Assembly (NCBI GenBank): GCA_004352715.1
Contig: SCFE01000109.1
Location: forward strand, 91,479-155,478
DNA from: Hofstenia miamia
Taxonomy: Eukaryota; Xenacoelomorpha; Acoela
Reading direction: 5' to 3'
Length of the DNA stretch: 64,000 nt
The notes beneath the pieces are model-generated. The model saw only the letters and a list, made by a program, of their open reading frames with translations, made no database searches and was not told the origin of the DNA. The stretch's first letter is position 1, and every line of letters begins with the position of its first letter. Positions 33,952 to 45,772 of the stretch are shown here, one piece after another. The position numbers and the translations under genes are program-made.

Positions 33952-36900
33952 AAGGATAAAAACTATATTGAAAAAATAGTTCAAAATTAAGCCATTATTA
34001 CTACACTGGTTCCATGTTGTATTAGTCTGTTTTGATTTAGAGAAATAAAATATTTATGCGTCCGATTGATACAAATAAAAGTTAATATTACAGTGAGAAT
34101 GATGAAGGTATAGGACGTTTCATAGTGTGATTCATAAAATTCAACTTTTCTTTCATCTTATGTTTCCAGGCACTTCTCATTGCTTAGATTAGCGGAGTCT
34201 TTACTTTTTGGTTCATGATGCTGCAGTTAAAAATAAAATCAAGACAGTGACAAACGGACGAAAAATTTATGGGATTAAGTATGGATACAATAGTCATGTT
34301 TGAATGAAATCGTATCTTGAGCTATCAGGCTTTTTTACTGTGGATTATATTCTTTGATGTTGATTGAAGCAGAAATATGTAGTAAGGGCATCATTTAAGA
34401 AATTTAGGAACGCAGATTATTTTCAATTTCGTACATTTAAGCACTACAAGCAAAATTTTGCACCACTTTGCAGTATTACAAGCCATGCAAATACAAAATA
34501 GCATTCGAATATTCACAAAAAATGAATATTTGAGTACTAACAGAAACTCTCTTAAAATATTAGAAAAACGATGCATGGGAAAAGCTGAGCTGGCTAGCAT
34601 AGCATATAGTTTTGCTATTTACAGCAATCAACTATGTTCAATCAAAAATAAGAGTGATATTTTCTTCAATTCCTTACAAATGAAATTTGCTATGTTAATA
34701 CCATAGATATAGATAACAAGCCAAGCAAAGTAGAATTGCAATGTTCCAAAGGAGAAGAGAAACTATATTCATTGGACATTTTCATGGCAGTGGCGTCAAA
34801 CCTGGGAGCTAGGACAACCTAAGTACCCCTGTTTTTTGAAAACCAAAATGTTTGCATGTGATGCATTAAGTTTTTGCCTGTTTTATTACTTATGTCAACC
34901 TTTGTAAAAGTAATTGTTACACAATTATTACTATAATTACTGTACTTTAAAAAAAACTTCCAGATTATTATGTTAGTAATTCATAAACCAGATTTCACAC
35001 CATTTATTTTCCATAGTTTCATTATTACAATAAACAAGCATGTTTCAATTATTCCATTTTTAACCAAGTAAAATGTTTTGGGGCTAACAGAAACTCTAGT
35101 TATTTCAGCAAATGTAGAAAAGACCAAAGAAAGCTGAAAATGTCTTTGCAAACTGAAAGTGTCAAATAATATGACTTTTGTATAAGCAAAACTTTTGTCA
35201 TTATGATATGAAGAAATGTACTGAATTGTTTCAGATTTTAAGAAGATGATTAGCAATTCAGAATATTTCTGAAAAAAAAGTTTGCTTTTTTGAAATGGGC
35301 AATACTTTGATTCTTGGCAGATTTCATCAGATTTAGTAGTGCAGAAGGCACTGTGGTTGAAGCTTGTGTGCAAAAGCAGGCTTAGTTGGAGTGTGGCTTT
35401 AAAATGCCAATAAAACCCTAGACACCCCATATCTTATTGGGCCTTCTGATTTTGCATATCTTTATTAGTATGTGAATTATGAGCCTTTAATTATTTTTTC
35501 AAGAAATCATGAAAATATTAATAAAATTCCAAAGCTGATTTTTAAGGGATTTGAATCCACTGATAAGAGGAAAATTATTCCCACCTTTCTCTAATAGATT
35601 TAATGTTCCTAAGATTTGTTATTAGGAATCCTTTGTATTATATCTTGAATGTGTGTCTAAATTACTTGTTGTTTAAATTGCAATTGTTTTCAATGATCTT
35701 ATTTATTCTCTCTTTAATATTGTGATCTAAGAACTCCATTAGATATTGATTTTTTCATAATACATTTCTAAGTAATAACATTTAATATTTTTATTAATGA
35801 ATTATTAACTATTTGGAAGCTTAGATATTTGCAGTAACTAATTTTCAGAAATGATTTAAGTTATAATATTTATTATAGATTATATATCACAGAAATTGAT
35901 AAAATTGCATCAAGAACAATGTCTAAAGAAAGGTTAATAATTTCTGTTATTATTAAGTAAATTTAAATATATATATCTCATACATATATGTTAACACTTC
36001 CAATATGCTTTATTCAAAAATTCAAATTCTATTTATAAAATTTTTGTCTTGAAATAATGTAGAACCACCACTTATTGAGATTTACCATAATTTGCTATTA
36101 CTATTACTTTTCTAGTTACATAAATTGCTTTCTGCAATAAGTGATTAATTCCATTACATCTCTGCTGTTCCATTTGTAACAGTTGTTGTATTAAATACTT
36201 AATACCTTCTACAATTTCATTTAATTAATTAAATTTACAAAAAGAGATCACAGGGTCAAAACCCAAAGCAGAGCCATGTAAACAAGAACAAGATGGTATC
36301 CAGCAGTGACTGCCAATGCTATACATAGGTTTATTACTCATGAATGAATTTTCTTGGTGAGAGTGGTTAATATGGTATTGTGTGATGTTCCTATGTGTTG
36401 CTTACTGTTAATGAATTTTGTACAGAGATTGCTCTTGTTATTTGAATTGTTTGCAACCTTGCCACTTTTGCTTCTTATAGACCTTACATATAATTAACCC
36501 TACAGATAAATAAGTACATAACCCATGATACATGTGAGCAACCCTTGTTGCCTTGTAAGAGATGTCAGAAAAAGTCTGTAATAAAATAATGTACTACCAA
36601 ATCTAATAAGATGTTTGTAGACATCTCATATGTATAATAAGGCTTGTTATGTTTAATACCAATGAAGACAGTGATCCAGCTGTTTAAAGGCATTTCTTAT
36701 TAAAGTAAGTTGACTAGATAAGCAAGCTAACTGAAAAATAACTCCAATTTGTATACCTAAACTAAGGACAGGGGGTAAGGTAAAGCTGCGGTTAAAGCTG
36801 AGTTCTAATTGCTGTTTTGATGATGCCTCTCAGCCAGCCAATAATTGTGGGGGGAGAGTCCCTGAATAGCTTCTCATGTGCCTGAACATTTAGCTTTCCA

Positions 36901-37158
36901 TTGATATAATAATAAAAAACCTGATACAAATTAAAGAGAACTCTGAATGCTTTAATTTCATCAACTTGTTTCTTTTCTCACAGTGTTTTTATATTATTAC
37001 ACTTTACAAACACAACATGTACCTGCATTCTCATTGACTATTGTTTCTGTACATATGAACTCATTCATTAAACTTAACAAAAGGTGATATTAATTAGCTA
37101 AGCATTTTCAGTTGATCCTCCTTCTGCCAACAGGCAGTTTTTCAGTAATATAACTTAT
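33952..37158. other. No supported feature
   Basis: Long AT-rich intergenic stretch. The largest open frame (149 codons, minus, 34981-35430) has no family signature and reads like chance openness. No tRNA, inverted ends or framed exons were found. Confidence 0.35.
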
Positions 37159-38583
37159 TTTTACAAAGGGTTGTAATTGATATAAAAGCATAATCAAAGT
37201 AATCAAAATAAATGGATAAANNNNNNNNNNNNNNNNNNNNNNNNNNNNNNNNNNNNNNNNNNNNNNNNNNNNNNNNNNNNNNNNNNNNNNNNNNNNNNNN
37301 NNNNNNNNNNNNNNNNNNNNNNNNNNNNNNNNNNNNNNNNNNNNNNNNNNNNNNNNNNNNNNNNNNNNNNNNNNNNNNNNNNNNNNNNNNNNNNNNNNNN
37401 NNNNNNNNNNNNNNNNNNNNNNNNNNNNNNNNNNNNNNNNNNNNNNNNNNNNNNNNNNNNNNNNNNNNNNNNNNNNNNNNNNNNNNNNNNNNNNNNNNNN
37501 NNNNNNNNNNNNNNNNNNNNNNNNNNNNNNNNNNNNNNNNNNNNNNNNNNNNNNNNNNNNNNNNNNNNNNNNNNNNNNNNNNNNNNNNNNNNNNNNNNNN
37601 NNNNNNNNNNNNNNNNNNNNNNNNNNNNNNNNNNNNNNNNNNNNNNNNNNNNNNNNNNNNNNNNNNNNNNNNNNNNNNNNNNNNNNNNNNNNNNNNNNNN
37701 NNNNNNNNNNNNNNNNNNNNNNNNNNNNNNNNNNNNNNNNNNNNNNNNNNNNNNNNNNNNNNNNNNNNNNNNNNNNNNNNNNNNNNNNNNNNNNNNNNNN
37801 NNNNNNNNNNNNNNNNNNNNNNNNNNNNNNNNNNNNNNNNNNNNNNNNNNNNNNNNNNNNNNNNNNNNNNNNNNNNNNNNNNNNNNNNNNNNNNNNNNNN
37901 NNNNNNNNNNNNNNNNNNNNNNNNNNNNNNNNNNNNNNNNNNNNNNNNNNNNNNNNNNNNNNNNNNNNNNNNNNNNNNNNNNNNNNNNNNNNNNNNNNNN
38001 NNNNNNNNNNNNNNNNNNNNNNNNNNNNNNNNNNNNNNNNNNNNNNNNNNNNNNNNNNNNNNNNNNNNNNNNNNNNNNNNNNNNNNNNNNNNNNNNNNNN
38101 NNNNNNNNNNNNNNNNNNNNNNNNNNNNNNNNNNNNNNNNNNNNNNNNNNNNNNNNNNNNNNNNNNNNNNNNNNNNNNNNNNNNNNNNNNNNNNNNNNNN
38201 NNNNNNNNNNNNNNNNNNNNAGTAGAAAACCCATGTAAAAGTAAGTTAATGTGGGAAAGTAAAACTAAAAAAGTAAGTAAGTAAATGTGGGAAAGTAAAA
38301 AGTAAAAAAATGCAAACTAAATTAGGTCACATAAATAACACAAAAACTAGTAAAATTACATCCATGACGTCAGTAAAACACCCCCCGCCAATATCCACGG
38401 CATCTCAGGTCAAAGGCCAACCCTCTCGGCCAATCAGAAAAAAGTGGAACCTCTGGACTTCACCTCTCAACCAATCAGAAAAAAGTGTAACCTCATGGAA
38501 CCCCCTTCTACTACTCTTATTTTTACAAAGGGTTGTAATTGATATAAAAGCATAATCAAAGTAATCAAAATAAATGGATAAAA
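37159..38583. repeat. 1000-base placeholder gap with duplicated edge
   Basis: n fills 37221-38220, exactly 1000 bases, so the gap size is nominal. The 62 bases before the gap (ending AATAAATGGATAAA) recur at about 38520-38582 beyond it. The intervening 38221-38519 is present only once. Confidence 0.85.
38365..38500. promoter_or_regulatory. Candidate promoter patch: CRE plus CCAAT boxes
   Basis: A perfect palindromic CRE, TGACGTCA, lies at 38365-38372. CCAAT occurs at 38388, and CCAATCAG occurs at 38430 and 38471 within a 41-bp tandem unit (CCAATCAGAAAAAAGTG and then AACCTC). The patch is clearly more GC-rich than its surroundings. CRE and CCAAT are binding sites for CREB/ATF and NF-Y. No gene start is visible beside it, but the 1000-base gap adjoins it. 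Confidence 0.35.
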
Positions 38584-40437
38584 GAATATAATTTCTTTTT
38601 CTTTTCATCATCACGTTTTTATGCAGATGATGTTGATTATTGTCAACAATTGTCTAAATTTGGATTGTGCTGCAATATATAGTTCAGTTATATCAGAATT
38701 ATTAAGTTTGAAATTTCACCATTTTCATTAGTGGAAACATTTAAAGATAATTGTTATGGCTACACTGTAACTGTCAAGCTGAGCAGAAAAAAATAAGTAT
38801 AACATTATGTTTCTTCCTAAACAAGATGCAATATTTCTTTGCACTATTCAAGATCCAAAGGAACTAAAGAAGTGGCCTAGAGGATCAATTGATTTTTAAA
38901 GTTCTAAAAAATACAAATGCTTTGGTATTTTCAGCAACGACAATAACATATTGTATCTAATTACTAGCTGTGGTACTGAAAATCCATTTGAAAAAGTTTC
39001 ATTTAGGTAAAGGGCTGATAAAAACAAATATATTTGGACCAACTAAATTCCATGAAAGAGTGAAATTACTATATAGGAGGTATTGACAGAATGGAGCAAA
39101 ATTTACATAATTATAGAATTTGAATATGTTTCCAAGAAATTATGCTGGCCTATGTTTACATTTTGCATTATCCATTTTCAAATTTCCTTTAAAGTTCAAA
39201 TTCTAGTTATGATTAGTTATCCTTCACTAGAGAACTTGTGCAATTTTATTTAAAAATAAACAACCAAGGTAGCAAAAAACTGTATCAAATATGACAAAAG
39301 CAGCAACTGGATTGCTGTGAATGACAAACAACTGAGATGTGTGGCTAGCAAGATGAATTCTTCAAGATGTGACAGATGCATATAGTCTAAAAATCAGGGT
39401 TTTCAAAACATCAACAAAGTTGAACACAAAATTTGACTGTCAAAAAATAGAAGATGTTAACTTCAATCAAAATTACTGGAAAATTCCTATTGGCTTAGCA
39501 ATACTTCAATTTGTTTAGCTTAATATTTTAATTATTACATAGTTTGCTAGGTATCTGTAAATGCTACAGACAACTTTTAACATGCCTAAAATGGCATGTC
39601 TAGTATTACATAATGACATATTAAAGCTAGCAATTAGCCAAACATATATGTATAAGCTCTTCATGATTTTCAACTGAAGCAACTATTGAATGTATGATAT
39701 GATAGTTTCTAGTAGAATAGTATTCTGCTAGTATTATTGCATGATTTTCACTTTCCCTATACATGTAAATGTTTTCTATCAATGTAGAGTACATTTGCTA
39801 ATCTGAAATGTATTCTAATAATAAGGTTTTTAACTTAAGCTTGATATTTTTAGATGCTCTAAGACTTGTAGAATTCAAATGTGAATTTTGTTCACTCAAA
39901 AAAATTCACTCAGTTTTTCAAAAATTTTAGTTGAAAATTGGCATTTTTTTCACATATGTCACTTCAAAAATGCCATGAGTCTTATTCTCAGCAAATAGCA
40001 AGCTTAGTTCTCAAGTTTGGTTTCAGCATGTATTTGGTCACATCTTCAGTTGATGACATAATGATTTCAACCTATTGTCATGAAATAATCCTCATTCAAA
40101 GTGCATGCTATTGAGGAAAGACTTATATAATAAAAAATAATAATTTTGAAATGAAATTGAAACATCAATAATATAAATCTTTAAATATGCTTAAAAAAGT
40201 CTCAACTAGGTCTAGAATTCATTTGAATTGTTTTGAAATTGATTACTTCTCATCTTGAGTCTTGTCTCAAATCATAAAGTCATGAAAGTATGTCTGGGGT
40301 GTAGTTTCATTTCATAAACCCTTCAAAAATTCAATGTATCAACAACATTTTTAAATTTTGAAATATTTGCACTGATATTGAGACAATGATCTAAAAATAG
40401 ATCAATTTTGAAAACACTGTGGAATGTCCCAGATAAC
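38584..40437. other. No supported feature
   Basis: AT-rich, with no open frame of note and no repeat ends seen. Confidence 0.4.
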
Positions 40438-41457
40438 AATTTTGGTTGTTTTTATGTTGTTTATGGTTGTTTCATACTTTTGGTTGTTGCAGCAACCATT
40501 AAAATCATAAAAACAACCATTAATATTAATTTGAGCAACTAAAAATGTGATAATTTAAGATTCAAGCAGATGCTTGCAAATAGAACTCACTTCATTATTT
40601 TGATTACTACATCATTTTTATATAAAGAATGGAATTGCAAAAAACTTTTTTGAAATACTAAATTTGTGAAAAATTATAATATACTTGGTAAGCGAATTTT
40701 CAAAATAATTTATTCATGAATATTTGGAAACCTTCAAATTATCTGTCAGATAAAAAAGTTACATTTGAGCAGAAGAGATTCTTTACGATTTAAAAAAGNN
40801 NNNNNNNNNGATTACTAGATCATTTTTATATAAAGAATGGAATTGCAAAAAACTTTTTTGAAATACTAAATTTGTGAAAAATTATAATATACTTGGTAAG
40901 CGAATTTTCAAAATAATTTATTCATGAATATTTGGAAACCTTCAAATTATCTGTCAGATAAAAAAGTTACATTTGAGAAGAAGAGATTCTTTACGATTTA
41001 AAAACGTATTATTTCAAAATTATACTTAACTTTAAAAGTTTAAATTTTTGTTAAATTTGGCAGATTTTTATGCTTATTGTTATCATTTAAAATCAAGACA
41101 TTCATTCAAAATTTCTTCAAATGTTGTATTTAATGTATTTATTGTATTACTATTCTGCCCTTTGTTGGACTTCTGTTAGTTTAAACAGCAATGTTTGAAC
41201 TGATCATCAATATAAATTTGATGTATTGCATATAAAAGTAATGATAAAACAATTATGGGCAACATAAAATAACGTTGTTGCGAACTAAAAATAGTGCTTT
41301 TTTATTCAGAAAAAACAATGAAAAAGCAACCTAATGTGATGTTGTTGGAACAATGTTGTTTAGACCAGTCAAAAGGGTACCATTTCAACGTTAAAACAAC
41401 CATAAAAAAAACAACTAAAAAAACAACGTTGTTTAGACCAAAATTTGTTATCTGGGG
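40438..41457. mobile_element. MITE-like element with CCCAGATAACAA ends
   Basis: The left end CCCAGATAACAATTTTGGT pairs with the reversed right end CCCAGATAACAAATTTTGGT, followed on both sides by GTTGTTTT-rich sub-terminal DNA. It contains one n gap with a duplicated edge (40602-40798 and 40810-41006), so its true length is shorter than shown. No transposase is visible. The target duplication is unclear. Confidence 0.5.
40602..41006. repeat. 197-bp duplicate flanking an 11-base gap
   Basis: 40602-40798 recurs as 40810-41006 across n 40799-40809 with only a couple of differences. Unmerged overlap is the likely cause. Confidence 0.85.
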
Positions 41458-43604
41458 TAGTGCATCTAGAATTTTCATAAAATTGATATATTTTGCTTCT
41501 AATTAGCTAAATAAGATGGGTTGGTACTTTTTGCCAACAATTATATGCTTAGAAACAATAATCACTCTCCTAAGACAAACAATGCAAATTGCACTGCTTG
41601 AATTTGCTTAAAGCATGAATGAATTACAGGAATCAACAGCACACAATCTGACATAAGAATAAATATGTAGACACAAATCAAATTAATTATGCAAATAATT
41701 TTTATCAGTCTAAATATAGTTTANGGTACTTTTTGCCAACAATTATATGCTTAGAAACAATAATCACTCTCCTAAGACAAACAATGCAAATTGCACTGCT
41801 TGAATTTGCTTAAAGCATGAATGAATTACAGGAATCAAAAGCACACAATCTGACATAAGAATAAATATGTAGACACAAATCAAATTAATTATGCAAATAA
41901 TTTTTATCAGTCTAAATATAGTTTAGACATTATAATTAAGACACACACATTCAGTTGTTGAAGTTAAATGAAAATTTTGATCTCCAATCTTGTGGTACTG
42001 GTTTGTATGCGTCATTCATGGTTGTTTTAACAAAATTCCAGGAGTGCAATTAGCATTTCCAGCCTTAAGAAAGTGATTGTTGGCTCTAATTTTGTCATTG
42101 TTGGCAAAAAGTACCAACCCATAAAATGCATCCATATATCCAAACAGGGTTTTGGAGTGTTCAGAATTTTAGGAACTTGAACTCAAACAACTTCACAAAA
42201 CTTAATTGGAAAGACTCAGAAGAGAAATCATCGAAACTCAAACTTAATCAAAAGTCCCCTCAAAAATACATAAAATTTAAATTATTTCTCATTTCAATTT
42301 ATTTATCAATCACAAATAACTATTTTTTAGCTTGGAATTATTGTAAAATAAATGTTTTTACCCTAAAACAGCTCAATAATTGAAAAAAACTTGATTGAAC
42401 TCAGAATTTTCATTAAAAAATATTTAAACTCAAAACATATGAACTTGAACTTGAACCAAGTAACTTCAACTCAACTTGAAAACCCTGTGTCCAAAAACAA
42501 TTTCTAGAAATTCAAGATCAATATAAAGTTAGGCTTTATGAAGCTATGTTTCGTGATTTAANCAATGAAAAAGCAACCTAATGTGATGTTGTTATAACAA
42601 TGTTGTTTAGACCAGTCAAAAGGGTACCATTTCTACGTTAAAACAACCATAAAAAAACAACTAAAAAAACAACATTGTTTAGACCAAAATTTGTTATCTG
42701 GGGTAGTGCATCTAGAATTTTCATAAAATTGATATATTTTGGTCTAATTAGCTAAATAAGATGGGTTGGTACTTTTTGCCAACAATTATATGCTTAGAAA
42801 CAATAATCACTCTCCTAAGACAAACAATGCAAATTGCACTGCTTGAATTTGCTTAAAGCATGAATGAATTACAGGAATCAAAAGCACACAATCTGACATA
42901 AGAATAAATATGTAGACACAAATCAAATTAATTATGCAAATAATTTTTATCAGTCTAAATATAGTTTAGACATTATAATTAAGACACACACATTCAGTTG
43001 TTGAAGTTAAATGAAAATTTTGATCTCCAATCTTGTGGTACTGGTTTGTATGCGTCATTCATGGTTGTTTTAACAAAATTCCAGGAGTGCAATTAGCATT
43101 TCCAGCCTTAAGAAAGTGATTGTTGGCTCTAATTTTGTCATTGTTGGCAAAAAGTACCAACCCATAAAATGCATCCATATATCCAAACAGGGTTTTGGAG
43201 TGTTCAGAATTTTAGGAACTTGAACTCAAACAACTTCACAAAACTTAATTGGAAAGACTCAGAAGAGAAATCATCAAAACTCAAACTTAATCAAAAGTCC
43301 CCTCAAAAATACATAAAATTTAAATTATTTCACATTTCAATTTATTTATCAATCACAAATAACTATTTTTTAGCTTGGAATTATTGTAAAATAAATGTTT
43401 TTACCCTAAAACAGCTCAATAATTGAAAAAAACTTGATTGAACTCAGAATTTTCATTAAAAAATATTTAAACTCAAAACATATGAACTTGAACTTGAACC
43501 AAGTAACTCCAACTCAACTTGAAAACCCTGTGTCCAAAAACAATTTCTAGAAATTCAAGATCAATATAAAGTTAGGCTTTATGAAGCTATGTTTCGTGAT
43601 TTAA
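41326..43604. repeat. Nested false tandem duplication around two single n
   Basis: 41326-42561 and 42563-43604 are two copies of about 1.04 kb split by one n at 42562. Within the first copy a 201-base block (41523-41723) is itself repeated after another n (41724). Copies differ at few positions. Identical 85-codon frames at 42126 and 43169 are by-products, not genes. Confidence 0.85.
42145..42487. mobile_element. 343-bp hAT-type MITE (second assembly copy at 43188-43530)
   Basis: The ends are CAGGGTTTTGGAG at the left and, reversed, CAGGGTTTTCAAG at the right. The flanking 8-mers TATCCAAA and TGTCCAAA match at 7 of 8 bases, a good hAT target duplication. The interior repeats GAACTTGAACT-like words near the right end. 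Confidence 0.65.
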
Positions 43605-44283
43605 TCTATTAAATGAAATACACTAAGGCTATAGCCTAAGAGAAAGATTAAAATGTTATGTCTTACTTTTAGTGGATTTCACAAATTTCTAGTTTAAAAA
43701 TGCCGCTATAAATTTGTTGCTCACAATTCCAATCAATTTGGACAGTCTTAATTGTAACAAATTTGCGCGTGCGTTTTATTTGGTGTCAGCAAATCTCCCC
43801 GAAAACAAATTTCACCGAAAACATTCAAAACACATTGGAGCTTACGCAATCTACTTTCGGAAAAAGTTTTCCAATTTTTAGACTTATATGTATTCGCGCT
43901 AAAGTTTATAATGGCTTTCTTTCCTGCAAGGTCAATAATATAATCAAATTTTTGGTTAGTGTTAGGGCTAGATTCTGATTATGATTAGTGTTAGTTGCGA
44001 ACGCCTAACGAAATCATCACCCCCAAGTATAGACGAATTTAAATATTTTCGACACTTCATATCATTATAATATGTAACCATTTATAGTGTATGTCTATTT
44101 TTACTGTAATAGTATTTTTCGGTGAGATTTGTTTTCGGTGAAATTTGCTGTAGTCTTTCAGTTGTAGTTTGTAAATATTTCTTATATATAGAAATTTTAA
44201 TAATTAAGTTTAATTAAATTCCCTTGTAATAGGAATCAAATATATGGCGAACTTGTAGAATAGCCTTACCCGGACAAAGTAAA
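43605..44283. other. Mostly unassigned; contains fragment of RT-related inverted arm
   Basis: No gene. A short CACCGAAAACA-type repeat (TTTCACCGAAAACATTC near 43810, and its reverse-like GTTTTCGGTGAAATTTGC near 44134) suggests ends of another small inverted-repeat element, about 43.77-44.15 kb. Confidence 0.3.
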
Positions 44284-44431
44284 CACTAATTTATGGTCAG
44301 AAACGATAGGAAATACAATAAAATACTAAAAAAAATTAAAATATAATCGATATAGACCGATAACTTGTCAGCCTATTTGCACCACGCTATATTTTATTGG
44401 ATTTCCTATCGTTTTTAACACTAAATTAGAG
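44284..44431. repeat. Imperfect hairpin / small palindromic element
   Basis: The left arm 44284-44325 contains AAACGATAGGAAATACAATA. The right arm 44388-44431, reversed, contains AAACGATAGGAAATCCAATA, and similarity extends outward through CTAATTTA. The arms of about 42 bases enclose about 62 bases. It lies between the outer inverted arm at 44246 and the LINE fragment. Confidence 0.7.
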
Positions 44432-45772
44432 AGAGAGGAACGTTTTAATTGAGTACAAATTTAAAATAAATGGTTTCTTAAAACAGTTTAAAAACTGTTT
44501 GCTACGAACACCGAGTCTGCAGAATGGGCGCCTGTATCTTCCAGAGCTGTTTTTCTGGGGAATGAGATAGTGTAGAGGATGTTGCGGATCATTTGCTGCT
44601 TTGAAGAGCTTGGTAGCACTAGTTTTCATTATATCTTCCAGGTTATAAGGCGAAATGAAACAACGGCCTCTTGTGATGATCTTGTTTGCTCTGTTAAGAA
44701 TATTCTGTGCCTTCAATAAGCACGAGGCATTGACGCTGGTCAGGGCTGGGGCACAATAATAAACCTTTTCTTTCAAATGCAACATGCACAAGAACTGATA
44801 ATTTATTACACTGTGATGATATTATACCATTGGTTAACATGCATGGTAATTACANNNNNNNNNNNNNNNNNNNNNNNNNNNNNNNNNNNNNNNNNNNNNN
44901 NNNNNNNNNNNNNNNNNNNNNNNNNNNNNNNNNNNNNNNNNNNNNNNNNNNNNNNNNNNNNNNNNNNNNNNNNNNNNNNNNNNNNNNNNNNNNNNNNNNN
45001 NNNNNNNNNNNNNNNNNNNNNNNNNNNNNNNNNNNNNNNNNNNNNNNNNNNNNNNNNNNNNNNNNNNNNNNNNNNNNNNNNNNNNNNNNNNNNNNNNNNN
45101 NNNNNNNNNNNNNNNNNNNNNNNNNNNNNNNNNNNNNNNNNNNNNNNNNNNNNNNNNNNNNNNNNNNNNNNNNNNNNNNNNNNNNNNNNNNNNNNNNNNN
45201 NNNNNNNNNNNNNNNNNNNNNNNNNNNNNNNNNNNNNNNNNNNNNNNNNNNNNNNNNNNNNNNNNNNNNNNNNNNNNNNNNNNNNNNNNNNNNNNNNNNN
45301 NNNNNNNNNNNNNNNNNNNNNNNNNNNNNNNNNNNNNNNNNNNNNNNNNNNNNNNNNNNNNNNNNNNNNNNNNNNNNNNNNNNNNNNNNNNNNNNNNNNN
45401 NNNNNNNNNNNNNNNNNNNNNNNNNNNNNGAGCGAGTTTTTGACATAATCTGCCATGTGGAACGGTATCAAATGCCTTACTCAGATCAAAACTCTGCATC
45501 AAAACGTCGTCACCGTCGTCAAGAATGGACGTGATTGCATCGAGAAGGACCACAAGAGCTGTGCACGTCGATTTCTTCTTCTGGTAAGCGAATTGCGACA
45601 GATCAATATGAGGCAGAAGAAGGCCGTTTAAGGTCTTTAAGGCACAAAACTCTAAACATTTCGAAGGAACTGACAATAAAGAAATGGGTCTGAGATCGGT
45701 AACACTAGGTTGATTAACTTTAGGGAGAGGGCTGTTTACTTTGTCCGCGTGTCGCTATTCTACAAGTTCGCC
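44426..45772 (-). pseudogene. Non-LTR retrotransposon reverse transcriptase, split by a gap
   Basis: On the minus strand, upstream of the gap (45772-45430), one frame reads KVNSPLPKVNQPSVTDLRPI, SLLSVPSKCLEF, LSQFAYQKKKSTCTALV and QSFDLSKAFDTVPHGRL. These are the fingers motif LRPISLL, the Q.GF/QFAY-like motif and the FDLSKAFD catalytic motif A of LINE reverse transcriptases. n covers 44855-45429 (motif C, YADD, would lie there). After it, 44791-44426 gives a 121-residue C-terminal tail (YCAPALTSVNASCLLKAQN, then KLFKAANDPQHPLHYLIP and RRPFCRLGVRSK) ending in a stop. A TAG lies in frame upstream of KVNSPLPKV, and no endonuclease or ORF1 is adjacent, so the copy is 5' truncated. Confidence 0.75.

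Noticed and set aside
34981-35430. 149-codon minus-strand frame
   Set aside because: No domain, no framed splice sites, and low-complexity composition typical of AT-rich chance frames.
42126-43426. Two identical 85-codon frames that look like tandem genes
   Set aside because: They are the same sequence duplicated at a single-n gap and lie largely within an hAT MITE.
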